Assembly: GCA_016550485.1 (NCBI GenBank)
Contig: JABXGV010000168.1
Location: 1-12,425, forward strand
Direction of reading: 5' to 3'
DNA from: an archaeon
GTDB lineage: Archaea > Asgardarchaeota > Hermodarchaeia > Hermodarchaeales > Hermodarchaeaceae
Length of the DNA: 12,425 nucleotides
This document shows, in pieces, positions 5,796 through 12,425 of this stretch. The notes under the pieces are model-generated. The model was not told the origin of the DNA and searched no databases. It saw only the letters and a list, made by a program, of their open reading frames with translations. Position numbers and translations under genes: made by a program. Within the stretch, counting starts at the first letter, position 1. Each line of letters begins with the position of its first letter.

Positions 5796-6641
5796 ATGAC
5801 TCCTGTGAATGATTTCTTCTGGGCCATGCATCAGGCAGAGGTTTCGAGTCCTGAATGGACGGAGGATTTGCTTGTTCGGGTGACCAAGGTTCTTAGCCAT
5901 GAACCCAGGTTAATCCATTTACCAGAGGGTCCTCTTGTTTTTGTTGGAGACACCCATGGGGATTGGGAGGCTACAAAATCCCTTCTGGCGCAGTACTGGG
6001 ACTCACCAACGACGCTTGTGTTTCTAGGTGACTATGTAGACCGCGGGCCACACCAGATTGAGAATATTAATCTGCTCTTCGAGTTGAAGTGCCAAGCCCC
6101 TGAACGAATCATCCTCCTTCGAGGGAACCACGAGGTAAAATCCGTGAACCAGCGCTATGGTTTCTATTCTGAGGTTACGGATAAGCTAGGCGACTTCACT
6201 GAAGCGTATGCGGCAAGCTTCCAGGAGCTTCCCCTCGCAGCAGTAAGTTCTCATCGTGGTGTATTTGCCGTTCATGGTGGTATTGCTGAAGGCCTGGAAA
6301 GGCTAGAGGAAATTGAGGAGTTACCTCGAGAGGTAGAACTTGAACATCCGATTACCTTTCAATTACTGTGGAATGATCCGAAAGAGAATATTCAGGGATT
6401 TAGACCGAATTTTCGTGGGGGTGGAAGCCGAGTATTTGGTCGCGATGTAACTGAACGATTCTTTGAGGAAAACGACCTGACCCTGCTTGTTCGTGCACAC
6501 GAAGTGTTTGAACAAGGTTACCGAGAGTTCTTTGATGGGCTTGTCATTAGTTTGTTCTCCTGCCGCCATTACGGTCGACCAATTCAAGGAAAGGTGCTTC
6601 TCATCGGAAGCGATGGTGATAGGCAATATTTCTCAGTCTAG
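5796..6641 (+). CDS. PPP-family (eukaryote-like) serine/threonine protein phosphatase
   Basis: 281 residues, about the catalytic-core size of PP1/PP2A. The dinuclear-metal motifs are complete and in order: GDTHG at 51-55, GDYVDRG at 78-84, RGNHE at 109-113, HGG at 160-162 and RAHE at 233-236. Further PP1/PP2A-like signatures are LLWNDP at 190-195, RGGGSRVFG at 207-215 and a C-terminal LFSCRHYGR resembling the SAPNYC loop. It should dephosphorylate phosphoserine or phosphothreonine in proteins; bis-nucleoside tetraphosphatases share part of the motif set and are a weaker alternative. It has no signal peptide or membrane segment. It starts 18 bases after arcC, so the two are probably one transcript. 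Its stop overlaps the convergent histidine-kinase-like gene by four bases. No protein kinase of the Hanks type is in the window. Confidence 0.92.
   Translation: MTPVNDFFWAMHQAEVSSPEWTEDLLVRVTKVLSHEPRLIHLPEGPLVFVGDTHGDWEATKSLLAQYWDSPTTLVFLGDYVDRGPHQIENINLLFELKCQAPERIILLRGNHEVKSVNQRYGFYSEVTDKLGDFTEAYAASFQELPLAAVSSHRGVFAVHGGIAEGLERLEEIEELPREVELEHPITFQLLWNDPKENIQGFRPNFRGGGSRVFGRDVTERFFEENDLTLLVRAHEVFEQGYREFFDGLVISLFSCRHYGRPIQGKVLLIGSDGDRQYFSV
6638..6641. other. shared CTAG: overlapping convergent stop codons
   Basis: The palindromic tetranucleotide CTAG provides TAG stops on both strands. The plus-strand phosphatase uses 6639-6641 and the minus-strand membrane protein uses 6640-6638. The genes therefore converge with a four-base overlap and no intergenic terminator. 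Confidence 0.9.
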
Positions 6642-8608
6642 TTTTGTGTTGCTGACGGAATCCGTAGTATGAACACAGTACCGTAGCGTCGATCTCCCGG
6701 TATTCGATTGCTAACCTCAATTTTCCCCTTGAGGGAATCGGCAATCACCTCTGCGAGAAGAAGAGATAATGGGAGCTCTCGTGCAGGGAGAAGGTCTCGG
6801 CGGAAAAGTACATCCTTTTCCTCGTCGGGAATAACGTTTCCTTTATCGGTGAAGGTTACTTGCCAATATTGTACTGCTGCCCAAGTAATTTCGTTTGCCT
6901 CTACTTCAATAACCACCTTGTTGTGGGGGTTTCTTTCAATCAAGTATTGGAGAAGGTTTGTGAGAAGGTCCTGTAAAAGGAGATTAGCCAGTACCTTGCA
7001 TCCAAATCTTGGAAGCTTTAGTGGAAAACTCAATTCTCTTTGGCTGTATTGAACCGTTATCTTGTCGATGACATTTTTCAGAGCCTTACACATGTCTATA
7101 CGGGAAAGTTCAGGAACCTGCTCAGCCTTGATTTGGCGAAGCATTTGAACAGAACTGATTGTCTTTTGGATTTGTGTAGCTTTCTCGATAATCTCCTGAA
7201 TATACGTACTGGTTCGTGGGTCATCCTTGAACGATTCACGGAGGGCTTCTGCGCTTCCGAGGATTTCCCTGCTCGAATCCGTTACCCGATAAGCTAGGAG
7301 TTCTGAGTATTGGTCCTTCTCAGCTATTGTCGTAGAGGGGCTTCTCCTTCGTGGCTTTTCTGAACGCGCTTTTCGGAGTTCGAAACGGATACGCTTCATT
7401 CGCTCGACAAGGAGGCGAAAGTTGTCTGAGAGGGATTGGAGTTCAATGAAGAGGAGGTGACGCGGCTCTTCATAGGCTGTAATACCGGGTTCGCTAACAT
7501 CACGTATTTGCTCTTCGAGTTCTTCTAGCGGACGGAACAATAGACCAATGAGGAAGAAAGACACTATGCCTGCGATAACTAAGAGGATTCCAACAATGGA
7601 GAGAAACCCGATGCCAATCATCTGCACAGCAATAGTCACAGTCTCTAAGGGGAGAAAAATTGTGAGAACAGTCTGAACGAGAGAAACCGTCGCAATAGCC
7701 AACATCAAGAGAATACCCATTAGAACTGAAAGTATCAAAATCGTTGTAACTGCAACGTATCTGACTGAGGCGGGGCGGCTTTCTGGCATGATTTCGATTG
7801 TCTGGGCAAAAATCGCGAGTACCGTAATAATGAACATCAAATCCGCGAAGGCAAGAATACTGTCTGAAACCGACCCAGCGAAATAGAATGCTGGCACTGT
7901 GGAGTGCAGGAATCCATACTGGAAGGCAAACACAGTAAGGCCAATGAACTGGATCAAGATGGTTATGAGTAGGGTGGCCCGACAGAGTTTATCGATAAGT
8001 GCAGTTGGGGTGTTCCTTGCGAAAAGGAAACTCCAGGCGAATAGCATGGCAAGCCAGCTCAATACCATTCTACTACCAGCAGTAAGAGCGATGGGAACGG
8101 GGGGTCCACCAAGTAGATTCGCATTGTAAACGTGCAGAATGGATCCCAGTAATAATGCGATGAGTACAACATATCCGAAGACCTGGAGTAGACTCCGTTT
8201 ACCCCGTTGTTCCGCTGAAATCACTGCTAAACCAAGAATTAGGAAGATTTGTGCAAGCATTTCGAAACCCGTTGAGGTGCTGGGAAAGCTTGCAGGGAGT
8301 CCTAGAAATTGGACTTCTATGAGGAACCACACACCACCTATAACACCTATTATCCCCACTAGGATTAGGACGATCATTAACCGTCGAGTAATCTTGTTAT
8401 GAAGTCCTAGAAGGCAAAAGCAGAGACAGATGACCGTGATGTTACTTAATATTCGAACACCTAGTAGATAGGTTATAGTGAAGGGTTGGGCCAACTGCCC
8501 TAAAACGAGGGGAACCACTGAGAGCAGAATGGCGAAAGGTAAAGAGAATGCGATGATTCCTTGATTGAACCGTTGCAGCCAGCGACTTCTTCCGATAAGT
8601 TTTGACAA
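6638..8608 (-). CDS. polytopic membrane protein with degenerate histidine-kinase core
   Basis: About 656 residues from TTG 8608. Residues up to about 350 form roughly ten hydrophobic segments, followed by a HAMP-like linker (starting near FRPLEELEEQI) and a kinase-like region. The dimerisation helix at 434-454 (YSELLAYRVTDSSREIL) sits where a HisKA H-box would be, but has no histidine. The ATPase part keeps the N-box (Asn551 in DLLTNLLQY). Its G1 is DKGNVIP at 588-594 in place of DxGxGI, and G2 is ELPLSL at 611-616 in place of GxGL. GTVF at 643-646 and the final strand are kept. I read it as a histidine-kinase-derived pseudokinase sensor. The start is uncertain: GGTGGG lies six bases before TTG 8608, 25 bases after the radical SAM stop. 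TTG 8632 or the overlapping ATG 8689 are alternatives. Likely an operon with the radical SAM gene. Confidence 0.75.
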   Translation of the reverse strand: MSKLIGRSRWLQRFNQGIIAFSLPFAILLSVVPLVLGQLAQPFTITYLLGVRILSNITVICLCFCLLGLHNKITRRLMIVLILVGIIGVIGGVWFLIEVQFLGLPASFPSTSTGFEMLAQIFLILGLAVISAEQRGKRSLLQVFGYVVLIALLLGSILHVYNANLLGGPPVPIALTAGSRMVLSWLAMLFAWSFLFARNTPTALIDKLCRATLLITILIQFIGLTVFAFQYGFLHSTVPAFYFAGSVSDSILAFADLMFIITVLAIFAQTIEIMPESRPASVRYVAVTTILILSVLMGILLMLAIATVSLVQTVLTIFLPLETVTIAVQMIGIGFLSIVGILLVIAGIVSFFLIGLLFRPLEELEEQIRDVSEPGITAYEEPRHLLFIELQSLSDNFRLLVERMKRIRFELRKARSEKPRRRSPSTTIAEKDQYSELLAYRVTDSSREILGSAEALRESFKDDPRTSTYIQEIIEKATQIQKTISSVQMLRQIKAEQVPELSRIDMCKALKNVIDKITVQYSQRELSFPLKLPRFGCKVLANLLLQDLLTNLLQYLIERNPHNKVVIEVEANEITWAAVQYWQVTFTDKGNVIPDEEKDVLFRRDLLPARELPLSLLLAEVIADSLKGKIEVSNRIPGDRRYGTVFILRIPSATQN

Positions 8609-8633
8609 CCTCGGCCCACCATTTATTACCAAG

Positions 8634-9809
8634 CTAAAACGAGAGAAGCGCAGAATAGCTAAAAACCTTTGCTCGATCACTCCGATCATGAACTTCTGCC
8701 TTGGCTTCCAAGATAGCGGATTCAATCTCAGCTGACAGCTTGGGACCAATCCCGTGAATCGCCCGAAGTCCTGCGCGCCCCTCCTTTTCTAGAACGTCTG
8801 ACAAGTCTTGGGATTGACTATCAACAATTCGCCCTGCCTTTCTGAGGGCAAATTCACGGAAACCTGTCACTCCCTTCAAGGTCAAACGATATGCTCGGTC
8901 ATAGAGAATCTCTGCCACCCGCATATTGAAGGCGAGGAGATGATTCGATGGGATAGGTCGAGGAATTCTGTCTCGCAAGCCGTATTTCGCACATAGCTTC
9001 TCGACTCGACGACCTAGGTCCGCGACATAATTGGGATGAGGTGCGTAAGCAGTGTTATGGTCGTAGAGCTGCTCGTAGTGTTGGAGCAGGGATGGGTCGT
9101 AACGTCTCAGTGCGTCATAGAACCATTCTCGCTGACGCCGACCAAGGGTCAGGGACCCCACTAGGACATACTGTCCACCACTTCTCTTCGTTCTTTCAAT
9201 AACCTCCTCCAAGTTCTCGTCATCATCGTAGATATAGGGCAGCACTGGTATCAAGGCAGTACCAGTGTAAAGCCCTGCCCTCGCGAATTTCCGCATCGCA
9301 TTGAATCGGTTCTTGACACTTGGTGCACCTGGTTCAAAGAGCCGACGGGTTTTATCATCCTTGGTGGTTATGATAGAGAACCCTGTGAGTACAGTGATAT
9401 CCTTGGAGGCCATTTGCCGAAGGAGATTGAGATCCTGAACGACCAGATCGGACTTTTCCAAAATGAAGACTGGGAATTTCAAGTCATGGCAGACCTGGAG
9501 CATTCGCCGGGAAAGCCTATACCGCTTTTCAATGGGCTGCCAATCACCTATACTAATGAGATCCCTTGGGAAACGGGGGAGCTCCTTTTGGAGAAGGGTG
9601 GGGGCGTTCGTTTTGACCTTAATGGTGCGGACAAAGTCAGCTGGGTCATCGTAGGGTGCATATTTTTCCTCCCGGGTGTAGCAATACTCGCATCCGTGCA
9701 CACAACCGATGTAAGGATGGGCGGAGTAGCGTGTCCAGAACCAAGAATCCAAGTATTTGTGCTTATTGACAATGCGCCTCGCCTTGTATTCCTTGATAGT
9801 GATTTTCAT
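8634..9809 (-). CDS. radical SAM protein, SplB-like (COG1533 type), with C-terminal helix-hairpin-helix
   Basis: 391 residues. The iron-sulfur motif is Cys36-x3-Cys40-x2-Cys43 within YSAHPYIGCVHGCEYCYT, the hallmark of the SplB/Rv2578c-type radical SAM family. DWQPIEKRYRLSRRML at 89-104 is another family-typical segment. The enzyme should cleave S-adenosylmethionine to a 5'-deoxyadenosyl radical. At 347-368, LRAIHGIGPKLSAEIESAI is a clean helix-hairpin-helix, usually a non-specific DNA-binding element, so a nucleic-acid substrate is plausible (inference). Near residue 86, where spore photoproduct lyase has its H-donor cysteine, I see Ser, so true lyase activity should not be assumed. The start is ATG at 9809 with AAGGT about eight bases ahead. 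The membrane pseudokinase gene follows closely. Confidence 0.85.
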   Translation of the reverse strand: MKITIKEYKARRIVNKHKYLDSWFWTRYSAHPYIGCVHGCEYCYTREEKYAPYDDPADFVRTIKVKTNAPTLLQKELPRFPRDLISIGDWQPIEKRYRLSRRMLQVCHDLKFPVFILEKSDLVVQDLNLLRQMASKDITVLTGFSIITTKDDKTRRLFEPGAPSVKNRFNAMRKFARAGLYTGTALIPVLPYIYDDDENLEEVIERTKRSGGQYVLVGSLTLGRRQREWFYDALRRYDPSLLQHYEQLYDHNTAYAPHPNYVADLGRRVEKLCAKYGLRDRIPRPIPSNHLLAFNMRVAEILYDRAYRLTLKGVTGFREFALRKAGRIVDSQSQDLSDVLEKEGRAGLRAIHGIGPKLSAEIESAILEAKAEVHDRSDRAKVFSYSALLSF

Positions 9810-9915
9810 CCGCTTTGACCTTCGACAATACTTAGCCGCACGAATCGGGTGTACACCATTTGTTCTACATCATTAGAGTCGCTGACGTCGTTCACTAGGA
9901 ACCCGTGTATCGGAG

Positions 9916-9923
9916 ATATATTA
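9916..9923 (+). promoter_or_regulatory. TATA box of the lamin-tail surface protein gene
   Basis: ATATATTA with a preceding GGAG that may act as BRE. It predicts a transcript start near 9946, giving a leader of about 30 bases that carries the strong ribosome binding site. Read on the other strand (TAATATAT), it could also serve the divergent radical SAM gene, though at 107 bases from that ATG. Confidence 0.5.
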
Positions 9924-9966
9924 ACGTGAAAGGTTATTAGTCTGTGTCTCTCTATCTTGATGTGTT

Positions 9967-9971
9967 GAGGG
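9967..9971 (+). promoter_or_regulatory. ribosome binding site deciding a TTG start
   Basis: GAGGG lies six bases before the TTG at 9978. An in-frame TGA at 9966-9968 overlaps it, so the coding frame cannot begin further upstream. TTG 9978 is the first start codon available and sets up a good signal peptide. Confidence 0.65.
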
Positions 9972-9977
9972 ATATTA

Positions 9978-12425
9978 TTGCGAAAAGCGATTGGAGTCTT
10001 TCTGATAATTGTGATTGCGGCCAGTGTTGTGCATCTTCACCGCGTTTCTTTCTCGTACACAGTTTCAGCTCAAACCGACCATATCGTAATAAACGAGTTT
10101 CTGGCAGCTGGTGCGGTGAGTTGGATTGAGCTTTACAACCCAACGACGAGTGCGGTGAATACGATAGGATGGACGATTAGCGACACCCCCTATGGTGGCG
10201 GCGAAGCCCTAGATGGTGACTGGGGGGTTAGTTCCATTCCCGCTGGCGGATATGTGATCCATTACACTAGTCTATACCTTCACGAAAGCGATGGTGAAAT
10301 CTATCTCAAGGACTCCAATAACAACCTCATTGATGATGTCTACTACGGCTGGTCCCATCCTCTAATTGGCAAGGGTGGGTGCCCAACTGGAGAGAATGGG
10401 ACTCATATGTTAAGTTGTGCTCGTGCCCCTAATGGTATTGACACAGATGATTATGCCAGGGACTGGACACTAGCCGTGGTGCCAACGCCTGGCACCGCTA
10501 ATAATGCCCCAGCACCTAACCTGGGTGGTGAAGGAGTAGTTATTAACGAATACTTCTTTTTTGATCCCAACCTCGAAAATTCTTGTGTCGTGGAACTCTA
10601 TAATATCGGTACAACTCCTGTGAACCTGACGGATTGGTGGTTGACTGCTCGTTATGGCTATTATAGGATTTCAAAACCTACCATGATTGCACCTGGAGGG
10701 TTTCAAATCCTCGACACTAGGAAGCTATACCCCAGCTATGCTATTCTTTCCCTATTCACCGATACTGGCGTTCGAGCAGACCAGTTGGGACTCGATGATC
10801 TTCCCCCTTCGGTTTCCAATGCTAAATCGTATCAACGGGGTCCGTTTGATGGTGAGGGGCCAAATGTGGGATTCAACTCAGAGTCGTCTGGGTACCCTGA
10901 CCACTTGATAATGGCTAGCCGAACTCTTAACTCTACAAACTACCCAGCTTGGGATACCACTCTCGATATCCTGTTTGATGATTTGACCACACCTGCTTCA
11001 GACTCATGGGCTTGGAATGTTTCGGTGAAGAGCCGAGCAGGAAATGCTGTTACTGGTGTCACCTTGACGGTTAGATATGCTCCCTACGGAACCTCCTCCT
11101 ACACCTCTCTTTCTGGAACCCCTATTGATTTGGGCGATGGAAATTACTCCTTTGTTCACGATGTTTCCCTTCTAAAGGGATCGTACCACTTGAAAGTGAA
11201 GGGTACAAAGACTAATTATATTTCAGACACTACTATCAGGACTCTAAGCGTGGTGGGTAACAAGACTTTGCGAGTTTTGTGGGATGGAGGGCACAACCAA
11301 GACCAGAGATACCTCAGCACCGCCTTGCATTGGAGCTGGGAGTGGTGGTATAGTGTGAATATGACCTGGAATTTATGGCGGAGTTTCCCGAATTGTGTGC
11401 TGCACATTAATTATCAACCCTTCAGCACTAGCCTCCTTTCCAATGTGGATATCCTAATCATCCCCTATATCCAGATACCCTTAACCAGCGATGAACGGCT
11501 GGCCCTTGATCAATTTCTCACCTCTGGTGGGATGGTCTGGTGGGGTGGGCACAACGATATGCAACGTTTCAATCACACAATGAATAATGTGTGGATTAGC
11601 CAATATGGTTTCGAGTTTCTGAATGGAACTCAACTCACCAGTTCTTATGTGGGTATACTTGATGATAGTAACAATACAGGACATCCTTATTCCCCGATTT
11701 TCCATACATTTCCTAGTAACCATACGCTCCTTAACGGAATCACTGAACTACCCATCTCCAACACAACCCAAGTTCTCGTGAATCCATCCGTTGAAGGTGT
11801 ATCGATTTTAGCCACCGGTGATATGGTTGATACCTACTGGGATGCTGACGGCAGCAACACTAACACTCCAGGTGATATTAATCTCAACAACGCGGTTCCC
11901 CTTGCAGTCCGTGAAACCGGAATGGGAGGTGTGCTCATAGTCTCTGGTGGCTCTGAAATGCTTCTTGACCCTGATCTGGTATATGGAGCAGACCAGTTCT
12001 GGCAAAACATGTACGATTACTACATCTGTAGTCATATCGGCATAGCCCTTGGCGTTTCGCCCACGGTTGTTAATGTGAATCGGAATGAAACCACAACCTT
12101 CGCCATCAATGTCACTATAGCGAACCTGGGAACCTATGCTCTCGACAACGTTGTTATCCAGCTCACTCTCTCAAACGAGTCACTGGTTGAACCCATCAGT
12201 GATTTACAGGTCGACCTTGGCACGATTCAACCTTCCACGACAGTGTTGACCACATTCACCTTTCATGCTATTGTGGATGCCGACTCTACTATCATGGTTA
12301 ACGTCACAGTAGAAACAACGGCCTCCAGATGGGCAGGTCTCACAAAACTCGTAATAGTCCACGCTTTTACACCATTGGAACCAAATATCACTGAACCTTC
12401 CAACCCGATACTAAAACTCCCTCAA
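9978..12425 (+). CDS. secreted multidomain lamin-tail (LTD) surface protein, 3' end beyond window
   Basis: 816 codons read without a stop to the window edge, so the gene is partial. Residues 1-32 look like a signal peptide: MRKAIG, a hydrophobic core, then cleavage near VSA-QTD. Lamin-tail domain 1 is about 36-175 (IVINEF, WIELYNPT, SIPAGGYVI, TPGTANN), and lamin-tail domain 2 is about 187-323 (VVINEYFFFDP, VVELYNIG, IAPGGFQILD). An Ig-like beta segment covers about 330-425. About 430-680 resembles a DUF4350/GATase1-like domain: LWDGGH at 434-439, DILIIP at 491-496 and SGGMVWWGGHND at 516-527. From about 691 a CARDB-like adhesion domain follows. I count 17 N-x-S/T sequons, suggesting an N-glycosylated cell-surface protein. 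A membrane anchor may lie beyond the edge. LTDs occur in secreted nucleases and surface proteins, but no nuclease motif is seen. It could bind polymers or other cells (inference). Confidence 0.85.
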   Translation, partial: MRKAIGVFLIIVIAASVVHLHRVSFSYTVSAQTDHIVINEFLAAGAVSWIELYNPTTSAVNTIGWTISDTPYGGGEALDGDWGVSSIPAGGYVIHYTSLYLHESDGEIYLKDSNNNLIDDVYYGWSHPLIGKGGCPTGENGTHMLSCARAPNGIDTDDYARDWTLAVVPTPGTANNAPAPNLGGEGVVINEYFFFDPNLENSCVVELYNIGTTPVNLTDWWLTARYGYYRISKPTMIAPGGFQILDTRKLYPSYAILSLFTDTGVRADQLGLDDLPPSVSNAKSYQRGPFDGEGPNVGFNSESSGYPDHLIMASRTLNSTNYPAWDTTLDILFDDLTTPASDSWAWNVSVKSRAGNAVTGVTLTVRYAPYGTSSYTSLSGTPIDLGDGNYSFVHDVSLLKGSYHLKVKGTKTNYISDTTIRTLSVVGNKTLRVLWDGGHNQDQRYLSTALHWSWEWWYSVNMTWNLWRSFPNCVLHINYQPFSTSLLSNVDILIIPYIQIPLTSDERLALDQFLTSGGMVWWGGHNDMQRFNHTMNNVWISQYGFEFLNGTQLTSSYVGILDDSNNTGHPYSPIFHTFPSNHTLLNGITELPISNTTQVLVNPSVEGVSILATGDMVDTYWDADGSNTNTPGDINLNNAVPLAVRETGMGGVLIVSGGSEMLLDPDLVYGADQFWQNMYDYYICSHIGIALGVSPTVVNVNRNETTTFAINVTIANLGTYALDNVVIQLTLSNESLVEPISDLQVDLGTIQPSTTVLTTFTFHAIVDADSTIMVNVTVETTASRWAGLTKLVIVHAFTPLEPNITEPSNPILKLPQ

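Noticed and set aside
9414..9818. 134-residue plus-strand frame opposite the radical SAM gene
   Set aside because: It is antisense to the conserved CxxxCxxC-containing N-terminus and has no recognisable domain.
9848..9857. GGTGTACACC palindrome between the radical SAM and surface-protein genes
   Set aside because: Perfect 10-base palindromes are expected several times by chance in 12 kb, and it has no clear position relative to a promoter.

Overview
The window looks archaeal. Evidence: TATA-box-like elements lie about 25 bases upstream of plausible transcript starts; GTG and TTG starts are common; and the gene content mixes KaiC/RadA-like proteins, a V4R domain, a UbiA prenyltransferase, a eukaryote-like PPP phosphatase and a heavily sequon-decorated secreted lamin-tail protein. 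This mix would fit an Asgard-type archaeon (for example Thorarchaeota-like), but no marker gene proves the lineage, so that is inference. I see no rRNA, tRNA, CRISPR array, insertion sequence or phage gene.

Layout. Positions 70-4708 carry five minus-strand genes, in transcription order: a UbiA-family prenyltransferase with an extra N-terminal membrane domain; a KaiC-like protein fused to a V4R ligand-binding domain; a shorter KaiC-like paralogue; a HAD-IB phosphatase; and a 41-residue coiled-coil micro-protein. The two KaiC-like paralogues share an altered P-loop with no Walker A lysine. The shorter one has its own TATA box followed directly by a perfect 19-base palindrome that looks like an operator. 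A divergent promoter region (4709-4826) separates this block from two plus-strand genes: carbamate kinase (arcC) and a PPP-family serine/threonine phosphatase.

The phosphatase gene meets the next minus-strand pair tail to tail, with both stop codons inside one CTAG. That pair is a radical SAM (SplB-like) protein with a C-terminal helix-hairpin-helix, followed by a polytopic membrane protein with a degenerate histidine-kinase core. From 9978 to the right edge runs one plus-strand gene with no stop in the window. It encodes a secreted protein with a signal peptide, two lamin-tail domains, an Ig-like segment, a GATase1/DUF4350-like domain and a CARDB-like domain.

How the genes may work together. 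The tandem KaiC-like proteins are probably a regulatory or scaffolding pair: one carries a small-molecule sensor (V4R) and the other is separately controlled. The histidine-kinase-like protein probably also signals by binding rather than by phosphotransfer. Carbamate kinase and the phosphatase look co-transcribed but have no obvious shared pathway.
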